A stretch of DNA of 64,000 nt from Chrysophaeum taylorii (taxonomy: Eukaryota; Sar; Pelagophyceae; Pelagomonadales; Pelagomonadaceae). Below, piece by piece: positions 9,128 through 20,204 of the stretch (the first letter of the stretch is position 1; every line of letters starts with the position of its first letter). Where the stretch lies: NCBI GenBank assembly GCA_029834535.1, contig JAQMWT010000078.1:176264-240263 (forward strand), written 5' to 3'. The position numbers and the translations under genes are program-made. The notes beneath the pieces were generated by a model that had not been told where the DNA came from, ran no database searches, and saw nothing but the letters and a program-made list of their open reading frames with translations.

Positions 9128-12100
9128 CTAGGCAGCGGCGGTAGCAGGTTCTTCGACGACCACAAGTTGGGCATCGGGCGGCGGGTTGTCGTCCAGTGCC
9201 GCTTGTTCGCGCTTGGCAACGGTGGTCGCGATATCCTCGTCGTCGACGTTGGCGTTGATGTCGTCAGATAGGATGTAGGTAATGCGGCGGAAGGTCTTGC
9301 GGAGGAGCGGGGAAAGCGTGATGTACTCGCCCGGCATTTGGAGGGAGTTGTGCATCTTGAGTAGAATGTTCCCGACATTCCAAATCCGGAGTTTGAGGTT
9401 GTGGCGATCGAGACTCGAGATTTGCGACGCGGGCGGGAGGCGGCGGTCCTTGACGACGTCGAAGACCGAGGCGTCGAGGGGTGTTCCCGGCGGGACTGCG
9501 AATTTGAGGGCGGCGGCGTCGGCGTCGTTGAGCGCGTCGAGCTTGGACTGCCACTCGACGATGAGGGCCTCCCATTTGTCCCAGCGCGCGACGCGGTCTG
9601 GCGATTTCTTGAGCCACGAAAGTTCTGAGAGCGGGACCGCGTTCTCTGCACATTTCGCGCGATCGACGATGTGAAGGAGAACCGACATGAATTCGATCTG
9701 GACGGCCTCTGAGTCGGCGTCGTCGTCAGCCCGCTTGAAGTTGTACTTGTCCTTGACAAAGTCGGCCAGGAAGTGCGGGAGAGCGTTGGCGAGAGCGACC
9801 GACTCGGGCAAGTAATTCCGCAGCTCCCAGACCATACAGAGAGTCGGTCTCGTGTCGCCCCTGAGCAGCGTAGTCGCGTCGACGGGAGCGTCGGACGCGC
9901 CGCCGCCGCCGCCGCCAAACATGTTGCTGCCGAGGCCCAGGACATCGAGCGTCCGCAAGCACTCGTCAACTTTAGCGTCGCTGTCGATGGCCGAGCGCTT
10001 CGTTTTGGCAGAGTACTCCTCGAGCGAGGCCGCGCAGAGGCGACAGAGCATCGCGCGATCGACGTGCTTGCAGAGGGCGAGAGCCCCCGAGACTTCGGGG
10101 CTGAGGGCGAGGGGGACGGCGATCGTGGGAAAGTGGGGCGGTCGGCCCAGGATGGCCGGCACGGTGCCGACCATCAAGGTCCGAATGCGCGCCCAGTCCA
10201 TGCCGAGGTAGACGAGGTTGCCTTGGGTATCGAGGCCGCGTCGGCCCGCGCGGCCCGCCATCTGTTGAGCGAGGAGCGGGGTCAACATCGAACCCTCGTC
10301 GCCGCAGAAGGCGACGGTCCGGAACGGCATGTTGACGCCGTAGGCGAGCGACGCGTCCGAAAACACGATCGCCAGCTTGCCTTTTTGAGCGAGGCGCTGG
10401 ACGATCCTACGGTAAACCGAAAACGCCGAATCGTCGATGTAGATCGCGAATCCGCGACGGAGCGCGCGGACGAGGACGTGCGAGGCCGCGAGGGTCTCCT
10501 TGTTTCCCGTGTCCTTCTTCATCTCCAATAGGATGTCGTCGATTTCCTTCGAGCTCAGGCGCGACGTAGGGGACGTCAAGACGAATTCTGGATGCGGGGC
10601 GGTGACGTCGACGTACGTCTCGCCCTCGTCGAACCCGTCTTTCGCCTCGTCTTCGGCCGCCTTGGCGTTGCGCTCCTGTAGCTTGGCTTGTTGCTCGGCT
10701 TTGCGTTGCGACGCGTCTGCCTTGGCGCGGAGTTCGTCCGCCCAATTAGGGTACTTCTCCTTCTCGGCGGCTTCGAGCTCGGCGACGAGGGCCTTGAAGA
10801 GCCCGAGGCACCGGAACGAGTCGAGGTGAAACGCCAACGCAGGAAACAGTTTCCGCTCGCTCATTTGCCACGCGACCTTGAGCATCGAAAACGCCGTAGT
10901 CGTCGACGACGACGACGAAGACGAAGAGAGATGCTCGGGCACGAAGCTCTTGAGGACGGCGTCGCACGTCGCCGCGTCCGCGGCCGCGAGTTCGCCGAGC
11001 TTTTCCTTCAGAGCGGACTCGAGATTCTTCGAGTCGTCGAGCGTGATACGCGCCCGCGTCGACGCGGCGGCCTTGGTCGCCGCGCCACCCCCCTTGGCTC
11101 GCTTCAAGGCGGCATCCGCGCCGGGGACCTTGCGCTTGACGCGAGCCTCGAGGCCCGCGACGTACTCGGCTTCCGCGGCCTTGGCGCGCTCGGCGAACCA
11201 AACCGTCGGGTCGAGGTGCTCGACGGCGTCGCCGTACTTTTCGAAGAGCGCCTTGTAGAGCTCGGACGCGTCGGCGGGCGTGAGCGCGAGCGACACGCGG
11301 TCGGCGCCCTCGTCGACGACGCGCGACGCCGTTAGAGCCGCGCACGGGTGGAGCCGTTGGAGCGTGCCCTTTTCGTCCAATATGAGGTTTTGGACGTTGA
11401 TGAACCGGCCGCGGTGCTCAACGAGCTCGACAACATCATTCTGGCTGTTGGGATCGTCGGCCCTCGCGGCCTGCCACCAGTCCCGCAGCTGGTCGGCGTT
11501 GCCGATCGTCGCCGAAAGCGCCAACATCGGACACGAGACCATCCGGATGAGTCGCTGAAGCGCGGCGCCTTCCTCGCCATCGAGCGCGTGGACCTCGTCG
11601 AAGACAGCGTAGTCAAAGTCGTCGAACCCGCCTTCGAGTTGCGCGTAATCCCACCGGTTCTGCACCTCGCCGCCGATCAACCCGCGGACTTTGACGAGCG
11701 ACGACTCGAGCGCCAGGGGCGTTCCGACCACGACCTTCGACCGATCCTCCGAGGGCCGGTAGGCGAGCTGGTTGGTCGCGATGGCCACGTTGGAGCCCGG
11801 CAGCAGCTTTTGAAACATGGCGGCGACTTGCCACACGAGGGGTTCGGTCGGGACCACGAACAGCACCCGACCGCTGTTGACGCACGTGTACGTCGAGATG
11901 ACCGTCTTGCCCGAGGACGTCGGCGCGCACACGATCACCGACTTGCGCTGGTCGACGTGGTGCAGCACCCGCTTCTGCCACGGATCGAGCTTCCACCCCT
12001 TGAGAAAGGGCGAGAGCGGCGGAAGCCGGTCGTACATCTTCTCGAGCTGAAACGCCGCGAGACCCGCGCCTAAATCCGACCTCGACTGCGTCGCCGACCG

Positions 12101-13114
12101 CAGCTCCTTGCGAAACTCGTGCACCAAAGCGCCCTCGGGCGTGCGCGGAGCCCTTTTCTCGCCCTTCTTCTTGTCCCCTTTCTTCGACCCACCACCACCA
12201 GCACCACCCTTGTCCTCGTCGTCGTCCTGCTCGAGGGCCTGCAGATAAAGCGCCGAGGCCTCGATCGCCCACAACGCGTCGAGAACCGCCGACTGGTTCT
12301 GTTCTTTGAGCTCGGCCTCGAGGACCATCAGGAGCTGCCGGAGCTTCCCGAGCTGGGTCTCGCACTTGGTGCCCATGATGGTCGCGCCCAGCAGCGCGCG
12401 CTGGCGGCACGACTTGGCCGCGTTCTCGAGCTTCTCGAGGTCGAGCCGGACGTCTTTGGCCTCCTGCTCCTTCTTGTTCTTCTCGATCATCTCCTCCTTC
12501 TTCGTCTTTTTCGCCGGCTTCTTGCTGCCCCCCTTCTTCGAGACTGCCTTGGCCTCGGCTTCCGCAGCGAGCGCGGCCTCCTTCGCCTCCTCGGCCCGCT
12601 TCTTCTCCTTGGCCCACATGTCTCTCGGGTCGAAAGCCGTGTCCGGCGCCAGGTTCCGCAGAACGACAGGCATGCGGCTCTTCACCTCGCGGGTCGCCGC
12701 CTCGCGCTTGTTCTTCCGCACCCAGATCACCTCCTGCGGGTACGACTGCCAATACAAATCGATCGTCCGGCTCGGGATCTTGCTTCCGCTCTCGTTTGCC
12801 GCGGCATCCTCCGCCGAACTCTCCTTTGTTGGTGCCGCGGCTGCTGGTGCTTTGGGCAAGTCCCCAAACCCGCTGCCACCGCGCACCTCGCGCGTCTTGT
12901 AGGGTTGCTGCGACCGAGCTGGTCCAGGTGGGGTGGGAGGCTTGTTTCGCGGGTCCAGCGCCCGGGCGCCCCCGGGGTTCCCACCCCCTCGTTGCGGCGC
13001 AGCAGGCGGCCCGCGCCGGCGCCACGACGTGTCCGAGTCAGCACGCGACGGCCCATCGTTCGAACTCTTGATCTCTCGGGTCAGCGACGTCTCTTGGCCG
13101 TATTCATCGGTCAT
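9128..13114 (-). CDS. DDX60-like Ski2-type DExD/H RNA helicase
   Basis: A 1328-residue superfamily 2 helicase from a canonical ATG. The first ~90 residues are disordered (Pro/Gly/Arg-rich), and a Lys/Glu/Ala-rich coiled segment covers about 150-230. Helicase motifs are intact: CAPTSSGKT (Walker A, near 398), FDEVHALD (motif II as DEVH, near 506), ALSATIGN (motif III, near 533), FSDASLAYGVNMPFR and QQMAGRAGRRG (motif VI, near 951). The DEVH box, the spacing and the post-motif-VI region resemble DDX60/DDX60L more than Ski2 or Brr2. The protein is shorter than vertebrate DDX60 (about 1700 residues), mainly at the N-terminus. In vertebrates DDX60 acts in antiviral RNA sensing; its role in protists is unknown. 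No intron is needed. Confidence 0.88.
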   Translation of the reverse strand: MTDEYGQETSLTREIKSSNDGPSRADSDTSWRRRGPPAAPQRGGGNPGGARALDPRNKPPTPPGPARSQQPYKTREVRGGSGFGDLPKAPAAAAPTKESSAEDAAANESGSKIPSRTIDLYWQSYPQEVIWVRKNKREAATREVKSRMPVVLRNLAPDTAFDPRDMWAKEKKRAEEAKEAALAAEAEAKAVSKKGGSKKPAKKTKKEEMIEKNKKEQEAKDVRLDLEKLENAAKSCRQRALLGATIMGTKCETQLGKLRQLLMVLEAELKEQNQSAVLDALWAIEASALYLQALEQDDDEDKGGAGGGGSKKGDKKKGEKRAPRTPEGALVHEFRKELRSATQSRSDLGAGLAAFQLEKMYDRLPPLSPFLKGWKLDPWQKRVLHHVDQRKSVIVCAPTSSGKTVISTYTCVNSGRVLFVVPTEPLVWQVAAMFQKLLPGSNVAIATNQLAYRPSEDRSKVVVGTPLALESSLVKVRGLIGGEVQNRWDYAQLEGGFDDFDYAVFDEVHALDGEEGAALQRLIRMVSCPMLALSATIGNADQLRDWWQAARADDPNSQNDVVELVEHRGRFINVQNLILDEKGTLQRLHPCAALTASRVVDEGADRVSLALTPADASELYKALFEKYGDAVEHLDPTVWFAERAKAAEAEYVAGLEARVKRKVPGADAALKRAKGGGAATKAAASTRARITLDDSKNLESALKEKLGELAAADAATCDAVLKSFVPEHLSSSSSSSSTTTAFSMLKVAWQMSERKLFPALAFHLDSFRCLGLFKALVAELEAAEKEKYPNWADELRAKADASQRKAEQQAKLQERNAKAAEDEAKDGFDEGETYVDVTAPHPEFVLTSPTSRLSSKEIDDILLEMKKDTGNKETLAASHVLVRALRRGFAIYIDDSAFSVYRRIVQRLAQKGKLAIVFSDASLAYGVNMPFRTVAFCGDEGSMLTPLLAQQMAGRAGRRGLDTQGNLVYLGMDWARIRTLMVGTVPAILGRPPHFPTIAVPLALSPEVSGALALCKHVDRAMLCRLCAASLEEYSAKTKRSAIDSDAKVDECLRTLDVLGLGSNMFGGGGGGASDAPVDATTLLRGDTRPTLCMVWELRNYLPESVALANALPHFLADFVKDKYNFKRADDDADSEAVQIEFMSVLLHIVDRAKCAENAVPLSELSWLKKSPDRVARWDKWEALIVEWQSKLDALNDADAAALKFAVPPGTPLDASVFDVVKDRRLPPASQISSLDRHNLKLRIWNVGNILLKMHNSLQMPGEYITLSPLLRKTFRRITYILSDDINANVDDEDIATTVAKREQAALDDNPPPDAQLVVVEEPATAAA

Positions 13115-13122
13115 CGGCTGGG

Positions 13123-13134
13123 ACGCTTTATAGT
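13123..13134 (-). promoter_or_regulatory. TATA-like box upstream of the DDX60-like gene
   Basis: On the minus strand CTATAAAG lies about 12-18 bp before the helicase ATG. If used as a TATA box it would place the transcript start at or inside the first codons, so it may be fortuitous. Confidence 0.25.
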
Positions 13135-13626
13135 TTGGCCATCTCTTTCTTGTCGGCGAGCTTCCTCAATTCTGTGCCGTTGAAACTGCCGTCGAAAGCC
13201 GGGGGTCGAAAAACTGGGAGGGGCGAGAGTCGGGCACATGCCGAGGTATAATGCTAGAGCACAAGGTTGATGAGGAAGTCGACACCAGCTCATACGATGA
13301 TCACATCTTGATTAGTGTAAGATCGTTGCGGCCGAACACACACACCAACTTCGTTCGCGCAGCAGCCGTCGAGACCGCGACCATCGCGAGCTTTAATCCA
13401 ACGTGGCGACCTGGCTCGAGCAAAAATAAAATAACGATGGTGGGACGGATTGGAAAGGAGTAATACGATTCAGGCGTGTCGCTGCAAAACCACATCATTC
13501 TGGAGCGCGCAGATGACTCTGGAGCCGTGGTTGTTCGTTCATAAGAAGCCGTCGGCAGGGTGCCAATCTTGAACCCGCGACGTGTGGTTCGAAATCAGTG
13601 CCACCATATCGTCGGACATTACAAAC
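13135..13626. other. Intergenic, nothing recognised
   Basis: Short uninformative reading frames only. It separates the helicase promoter from the transporter pseudogene. Confidence 0.4.
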
Positions 13627-14762
13627 CTAGATTCTAGAGAGACAGTGATCGACAACGATGGTCGCTACGGCCGCCATCGTGCTCGAGACCACGAGCACGG
13701 TGCCTTTCACCAAAATGCCACCCTGGCAGATTGCGGAGAAGGTCGAAAGCGTGCGACAACTTGCGACTGCAACCATCAATGGCGGGGAAACGAAGGAGAG
13801 GATGGCCTGCCCGAAGCTACCGACGATGGAGACGAAGCTCTCATCGAGCGCGATCAGGACCAAGGCGAAGAACAAATGCGCCACGCGTGCACGAGAACAC
13901 GATTATGGGATTTTTTGCGCTCATCAGCGCCTGTGGGTTGTGGCTATGTTGTGGTGCACCGCAGCGATGGAGATAATAGGGTAAGAAGAGAAGAGGTCGG
14001 CGCAGAGGCAAATTTGCACGAGGATATGCGGGATCGAGGCCTTTATGCGGACGTGACGTCGGAGTAGAGCGCGGCGGCGGGAACCCAAACTGAAAGTTCA
14101 AAAGGCCAGTTATGGCGAAGACGATGCGGCTGAAGTCGGTCGGGTCGGCCATCTCGTTCGCGAACGGAAAGATGTAAGCATGGGTGCTGACAGGACCGAA
14201 GCACTGGTTTGACCCAAAGAGAGTGGTGAACGGTGGCAGTGGCTGTCAATCGTGAGGCTCGAGACGACGACCGCGAGCGATCCAAGAAGGACGACCGAGA
14301 TGCCGAGCCGCGCACCCGCGGCAGTCTCGTGGACGCGGGCGAGGAACGTCGTGGGCAGCGCGAGAAAACCCGGCGTGCAATCCTCTCGACGTGCCAAAGC
14401 CCGTGGCGATCATCGTCGCGATGTAGGCGACGTAGGCCGCGGTCACCCAAAAACATGCAGAAGAGCGCCTACGTGACAATGCTTGCCCTGGCGCTATCCA
14501 TTGTCAGGCGGAACTGGTCAAGAGATTCCCGAGCGACAACCACGACCATGCAGATTAAGATGCACGCCAAGAAACCGCCACAGCCCGCCTTATGTGCGGC
14601 AAACAGCATCACGGAGCATCCCGCCCCGTTGATCGGCTTTGCGAGCGCAATCCCGGAAGAACACGCCGATATGCCCTCTTCAGCTTCTTCCCTCGGGAGG
14701 AGGCCGTCGCCCTCTCCTCTTGGATTCTTCATTCCACTCGTCGCCACCAGCTCAGAGATCAC
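13627..14762 (-). pseudogene. AAAP-family (Aa_trans) amino acid transporter pseudogene
   Basis: Pieces of one membrane protein occur in order on the minus strand but in at least four frames with internal stops. They are an N-terminal INGAGCSVMLFAAHKAG block like the first helix of amino acid/auxin permeases, CFWVTAAYVAYIATMIATG, RLGISVVLLGSLAVVVSSL, then CFGPVSTHAYIFPFANEMAD with DPTDF (the usual 'E-M-x-x-P-x-x-F' region after TM5). These are followed by LCADLFSSYPIISIAA and the C-terminal SFVSIVGSFGQAILSFVSPP. An intact member has 10-11 helices and about 400-450 residues, which matches the span. The number of frame changes argues for decay rather than splicing, although one or two short introns cannot be excluded. 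Confidence 0.7.
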
Positions 14763-15015
14763 CTAGGAAACTTTTCAAAACGTTGCACTTTTTCGCTCTA
14801 TTTTTTTTGGGTAAAGCAAAAAGTCTTTACTCTGAGGTGGAACGCAAAGGTAAAGTCAAGTAACCTCTTAGGTGGCAGAGTTGAATGTAAAGTAAAGTAG
14901 TCTTGCAACGACTTTTGTAGCCGCCGAATCCATGGCATTCGCAAGCCGTCGCGAGCCGTCGCGAGTCGTCGCAAGCAGTCTACGTGTCCGGCGAGTCCGT
15001 GTCGTCCTCTTGGTT

Positions 15016-15350
15016 TTATTCGGCGGAGATCGTGGGCTCGTTGGTGACGTTGGCGATCTTGCCGTTTTTGCCTCGGGCCCACTCCATGAATTCGCGGTTC
15101 GTGTGCAAGAGGTTGAGCATGTCCCAATCTTCGTCGCCGAGCCGCGAGTTACCCTCGGCCAGAACGATGTTGCCGGCCGAGATAATTCGTTCGCAGAAGC
15201 TCTCGGCAGGAAGCGTACCGATGGAGCCACATGAAGATCTGGCGAACTTGGGGAGGAAGCCGCACTTGGTGTCTTTCTCGATCTTCTTGTAGAGCTTGCC
15301 CAGCTCGCCTCGACTCTGTGCGGAGAGCGAGCGGGATAAGTAAAATTCAA
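15016..15350 (-). mobile_element. hAT-type transposase C-terminal (dimerisation) remnant
   Basis: Reading the minus strand to a TAA at 15016-15018 gives a hAT dimerisation-like block. CGSIGTLPAESFCERIISAG corresponds to the 'P-x-S-x-x-SER-x-FS-x-AG' signature, followed by NIVLAEGNSRL and DMLNLLHTNREFMEWAR at the usual place of the 'v..L..L..N' helix. An in-frame stop lies just upstream near 15350, so the frame is truncated. I could not follow the catalytic core further upstream. A second degraded copy of part of this block lies near 25.65 kb. Confidence 0.6.
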
Positions 15351-15943
15351 GTCAAGCGAAATTAGGTTCTTTTACCTTATTTTCGTTACCCCGTAGAGAG
15401 GATAAAACGCTGACTTTTTGCGGAACTTCTTCCAACGAGAGTAAACAAGAATTTCGCTTGTGTACGTACTGCGACGAACTGTCACGGTGAAGCGTTTTTA
15501 AAAATTTTGCCATTCGTTGTAAGTCTTTTGTTTCCCATCTGCGTCACCCCACGCCATTTCCAGTTCACGAGCAGTATGAATAGTTAGTTGAACCCTTGAA
15601 CTGGTTTCCTCACAGGAGTCGTCGTAGAACGTTTCTGGCCAGACTGGGAGCATCTCGGGCGTCATCGAGCTGCGACCTTCAACTTGACGCTCCATAGGGT
15701 GAGCGAAGCGGGAATTAAGGCGTGGCTGGACGGCGCGCGACGTCGTTTTAGCGACGTTGTCGGCGACTTGGACGGCAAGACGCAGATCGCGCGTCGTCTT
15801 TTCAAGAACGTCTTGAGCCACGTCACTTTGAACCGACTTTCACGTGGAACTCGGGAAAGCCGGATGAAAACGTGGAGCAAACAAGATCAAGTGTCGACAC
15901 ATGGGTGAGCCGATGAGAGGAGGACGGGGTCTTTACGTGGATT

Positions 15944-16222
15944 ATGTGCGCAGACTGGGAGCCGATGAGCGTGTTCGGCTTTAAATTTTTTCAAGGCAAA
16001 ATCGAATATTGCGATGGGGGTGACAAGACTACAAACGCGGCAAACATTTCTGCGATCAACGCGACGGCATTTCGAGGGAGTCGCGCACATTCGAACCACT
16101 ACGCCCTGAACACCTTGGAGATCTTATTATTACTGAATCGAGCGGCGATTAGTTCGAGGTTGGACGCGTTTCTCGACGTTGGACCGGACGTTAGAAAACT
16201 GCGGATGGTTGGATTTACTTGA
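15944..16222 (+). other. Unassigned coding-like frame
   Basis: An open stretch that starts at an ATG and contains LNTLEILLLLNRAAISS and LDVGPDVRKLRMVG. It looks more protein-like than its alternatives, but I do not recognise it and it ends shortly before another partial frame. It may be part of a decayed transposon or an exon of an unrecognised gene. Confidence 0.25.
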
Positions 16223-16238
16223 TTAAAGACCATCGCGG

Positions 16239-16802
16239 CCGTAAGACGCAACAGATCGCCGAGAAGCATCCTATGGCTCAGACCGAGGAAGACAACGTGA
16301 CATTCAATCCGCATTCCCAGACTGGAAAACAACTCTTTGTCTACAAAACTACGAAAAGCTGTACTACGCGGTCCAGTTCGAGGACATCATCGAAATGGCG
16401 GCAACGAGATTCTTTACGAGGCTCACGAAGTCAGCGTACCGAATCAAGCTATCGTCCGAAGCAGCAGCACCAAAGCCCCCCGAGGCTCTCGCAGTCGATA
16501 GTATGAAAGATGCCTTCGAGCTCCTCTCGAACGATCTTGCGGACGAAACAATCGAAGAGCCAACCTCCACACACGTATTGGATCTGATCAACGATGTCTA
16601 CACGATACGGATAAAGGTCCATGCGCAAAAAGGACCCAAAAAAAGCGCGCGTTTCTGCAAAGATTCCAAATCAATCTGCATTATTTGCAGAAATGCAAAG
16701 AAGGAAAAAGGGCAACCGACTGTAACTCGTGTCGACGCGACTTCAGGCGCCAAGTTGAGACGCAAACAGCTGAAGTTGTCAGACAGTTGTGGCGGCCGGT
16801 AG
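16239..16802 (+). other. Unassigned open frame
   Basis: The frame is open after a TAA near 16236 and contains NYEKLYYAVQFEDIIEMAA, then a helical acidic segment (DSMKDAFELLSNDLADETIE) and a basic tail with a CIICRN motif. The first in-frame ATG is at 16395. Not recognised. Its amino-acid mix is protein-like and it may be one exon of a spliced gene or a pseudogene. Confidence 0.3.
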
Positions 16803-17145
16803 TTTCTAAACGGTCCGCCCACGTCTCCGACAGCCGGCCACGTGCGCCTTCGCATCCAACCAGCCCGCCCCATGCTGCCGGGTACCTGCTACCACCAGCA
16901 TCACGTTATGTGTTGGGCATCATGGCGCAACGCCACCGGCTTCTTTGTCTTCCAATTCTAGCCATGTTGCGGCAGATTATACTCAGCTTGTGTTTGGAGC
17001 CCGAGTGGCTTACCGCACTCACCAGCCTCAACCACCACAGCAAGCTCGTTTCCCGAGTAGCATTCCTGGCGATAGCTTTCTCATTACGTCTCGGCCCAGT
17101 CAGAGCAGGTACCTGGAGCCTTCAATTTTGAGTTATTACCCAGAG

Positions 17146-17430
17146 GGTTCGCCGCCACATTCGCTGGCATATCACATCGACCCCCAGATCGCTTTTGATG
17201 CGCGAAGCCATGACCGGCAGAGACTGGCGAGCCATCGCGCGATGGGTTTGCCGCCACGTCCATTTGTGCATCGCATTGACTCTCAGATTACGTTTGATTC
17301 GCAAAGGGACAACCAAATGAGCGACCACCAAGCAACAAGTTTGCCACTAATTTCGCATGGGCATCTCATCGAACCCCAGATCGCTTTTGATGCTCAAAGC
17401 CACGGCCAACAAAGCGCAGCAGCACTGGCG
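17146..17430 (+). repeat. Three-unit tandem repeat, 93-99 bp, with an open frame
   Basis: Units begin at about 17146, 17245 and 17338. Translated in one frame (open to 17724) they give HIDPQIAFDARSH, RIDSQITFDSQRD and LIEPQIAFDAQSH, each preceded by a Pro/Ser/His-rich linker. The unit spacing is 99 then 93 bp, so the frame is kept. The open frame has no ATG upstream of the repeat, so I do not call it a gene. Confidence 0.6.
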
Positions 17431-17724
17431 ACGGCGACTGCAACTATTCCGTCCACAACGCGGCCGGAATCTTCTAATGATCCAAGCAAACAACAACACG
17501 ATGACCAGAGCGACACTGAAATTAACCGAGAGTTGGACTTTCTCGCGTCAACAGAGTGGGCTGATCGAAAGATCATGAGTCGAACCATGACTCGCCCCCC
17601 ACCAAGTCTCTGCCTGCACCTTCTTGGTTCAATGTCAACGAAGTGCCACGTTGTCAAGTGCCCTCTGGCCACAGCTATGTTTGGATTGACTATGTATTGG
17701 TCGATCACAGACTTCTTCTGCTGA

Positions 17725-18180
17725 GGTGATGACGCAGAGTAAGCACCGTACAGAAGATCGGCACGCAATGCTCTTGTCGATCTAAGAGCACCACTTCCTC
17801 AATCCACTGCCAAGCTTCCCCTGAAAATGTGCAGATTGTCGTTACGATGTGGTAGGCCTGTGTTCTCGTGGGCCGCCTCTTGCGCCAAAACAAACTATAG
17901 CGGCCTGTTTGGGGTGTCTTGTATCGTGCTGCGACCGCTCCCTAGCGTCGTCTTCCCTTATCGTTCTTCACAGCATCGTCTTTCATTCTACACTTTCTTA
18001 TCTTCGTTGGCTTTCTTCTCTCCCGTAGCAGTCCAGCTCCTTCGTCTTTCTTCTCTGCTCGTTCGCCGATCTCGGTGAACTTTCCTCACTTCCCCTCCGC
18101 TCCTCTCCCTTCTCCCCACTCCTATTCTCTTCTTCTGCGTCCATCCATCGTGGCTCTTTTGACGCCAGGGAATTGATTAC
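17725..18180. other. No gene recognised
   Basis: C/T-rich plus strand around 18000-18130 with TCTTCT-type runs. No convincing frame on either strand. Confidence 0.4.
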
Positions 18181-20153
18181 CATAAAACCTTGGCGTTGTG
18201 ATTCATTCTTCCGAAATCAGGTGTGGTAGAGATCGGAAGCGACCCTGGATAGATGTGATCCACCGCAGACAGCATGTAGTGCCACGTAAGGGCAAATTAT
18301 GCAGCACTGGGCATAATTGTAGTTCTTGGTATTGAATACAGCCGTGGTGAGCGCGTGGTTGCTTCGGTGTGCGTAACGGCGCAGCTCGTCGTAGTTGACA
18401 TCGTGCCGGTTGTGGCGAGCCCGGAGCCCGGTCTCTGCCTCAGTCGAGCCACGAGACGCGATGTGCGGTCGCGAGCATCAGATGGGACATGTCGATGTCT
18501 TCGAATGGGCGCGCACAAAACGATGCCAATGGAATGAAACGCCGTGTTTCTTAATAACGCCACATCGAAGTCCTCAAATCGGTGCGCGCTCGAGGGTGCC
18601 CGTGGAACTAACATAAGTGCGTCCAAAGCACCTCAGGTCTCCAAACGCGTGCTGCAACGCGTGCTTAGCTAAGCAGGATCAAACAAACTCGTATCAAAGG
18701 CGAATATACACATGTCCATTGCCACGCCCGAACCATAACAAAGCGACTGCTGAAGCGGGCCAAGACGTGCACAAAATTAAAACGACGGGTGCTGCTGATT
18801 CCTATCGATATGATCGCGCTCGCGATGCTCAACGGCACGATCGATGAAGACTGCAGCCTTGAACAGAAAAGCACTTTGCTGCACAAGATCTGGGACTCAG
18901 CGACTAAGTGGCTTTTCGGTTTCGTCGATAGCGTCTGGGAGTGAGCGCTCAACTCACTAATTCATGAGCACATCACAGACGAATTTTCTCTGGTCGAAAT
19001 CTTCGAGCTCTTCGACAAGGCTGGCATCGACAACCACGTGCGTGAGCAGCCCGCATTTTGGGCGGGGAGGATGCACCGTCACAGCGATTGGATGCTCAAG
19101 ACTAAGTTGCCCTTCGACGATTTCGTTACCGCCGTGAAACAACAGTTGCTATCCATTGGGGCGAAAGGCAATGCTCGCCAAGGTCAGCGCGCTTCGAACC
19201 GCATATTTGCACACGTGGATCGACGCCGAATTGCCGCTTGATGTTGAGCATTGTCTTCGCGGCCGGACTATATTTATTCGCCAACGAAGCAAGCTCATTG
19301 CGCCGAGGTTGTCAATGTGTCCCATGCGCCATACGTGCAGGCGTCCACTATCAACATCAACGCTAGCCAACACAATTTGAATGATGCTGGACGTGTCGAC
19401 GTCGAATACGTGACAACGAAGCGTTGCATGGAGCGGAGCCAAGTTGCCACTCCAGCAGGTTGTCGAGCGGCAGCTCGACGTGGATGTGGAGAGTTCTGTG
19501 GGGTTTGTAGAGAGCACGCCGCGAGCCGAACAACTTCACTCTCTCGATGGTGGTCCCGCGCCGCTTTCCCGTGGCGTGATACTCGCTGACTCAGAATGGC
19601 AGTCTGGCCCCACGAGAAACAACGTTGCATCTCGGGTGATGGTGTGGTACCTCGACGAGGATCTTAGTTACTCATTCTGCCCCGAAGTGGCGGTGCTCGG
19701 CGGCGGACATCCCCAACGACCAGTGTTTGGCGAATTTGGTTGCGATCCCTGGCCCGATGGGTTCCACACCCTTAGCTGCCCAAGCCCAGGGAGCTGTTCG
19801 TTGACGTGCACGCCCTCGAAGCGAGCGTCGACGATCGTTCTTGCTTCGAAGACGAGGTCGAAACCGCCCGCCCATTGGCAAACGTCAAGGATGGCGTATG
19901 GCTTTTGTTTTGTTGCGAGAGCTTCGGCCCGCGGGGTCATTTTAGCGTGGGCGGGATGAGGACCTGCTGCCGTGAACACGAGCACCCGCCCCTCCCCTTT
20001 CTTGAGGACAATTGGCGATGTAAGCCTCTGGCGCCAACACAAACAGCATAGGTGTACATACACGCATGTATGTGGGATGGCATTGATTGGGGAAGGCGAC
20101 CCGGCCGAGAAATTCGAAATTGTGTCCGTTGAACGGTACGCAAAGTCAAGGAC
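18181..20153. other. Decayed region with short coding-like pieces
   Basis: Several open pieces look protein-like but are isolated by stops. On the plus strand LLIPIDMIALAMLNGTIDED is read near 18795-18855, ending at a TGA near 18943. EFSLVEIFELFDKAGIDNHV then lies in another frame from 18975. On the minus strand NYDELRRYAHRSNHALTTAV is read near 18390-18330 and ends at 18213. AILDVCQWAGGFDLVFEART lies near 19895-19835. None was recognised. The pattern suggests old transposon or pseudogene debris. Confidence 0.35.
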
Positions 20154-20204
20154 GTGATAGAGGAGTTGTCTTTGTCGTTGGTTTCGACCGAAAGATTTTC
20201 GAGG

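Noticed and set aside
11613-13025. A 470-codon minus-strand frame inside the DDX60-like gene
   Set aside because: Gly/Arg-rich shadow of the true frame.
15351-16600. Continuation of the hAT transposase upstream
   Set aside because: I could not find the catalytic blocks or the CxxH motif in any minus-strand frame, so the element was not extended.
19444-20063. Overlapping open frames on both strands (171 and 131 codons)
   Set aside because: Neither shows a domain, and the true strand cannot be decided. Treated as part of the decayed region.
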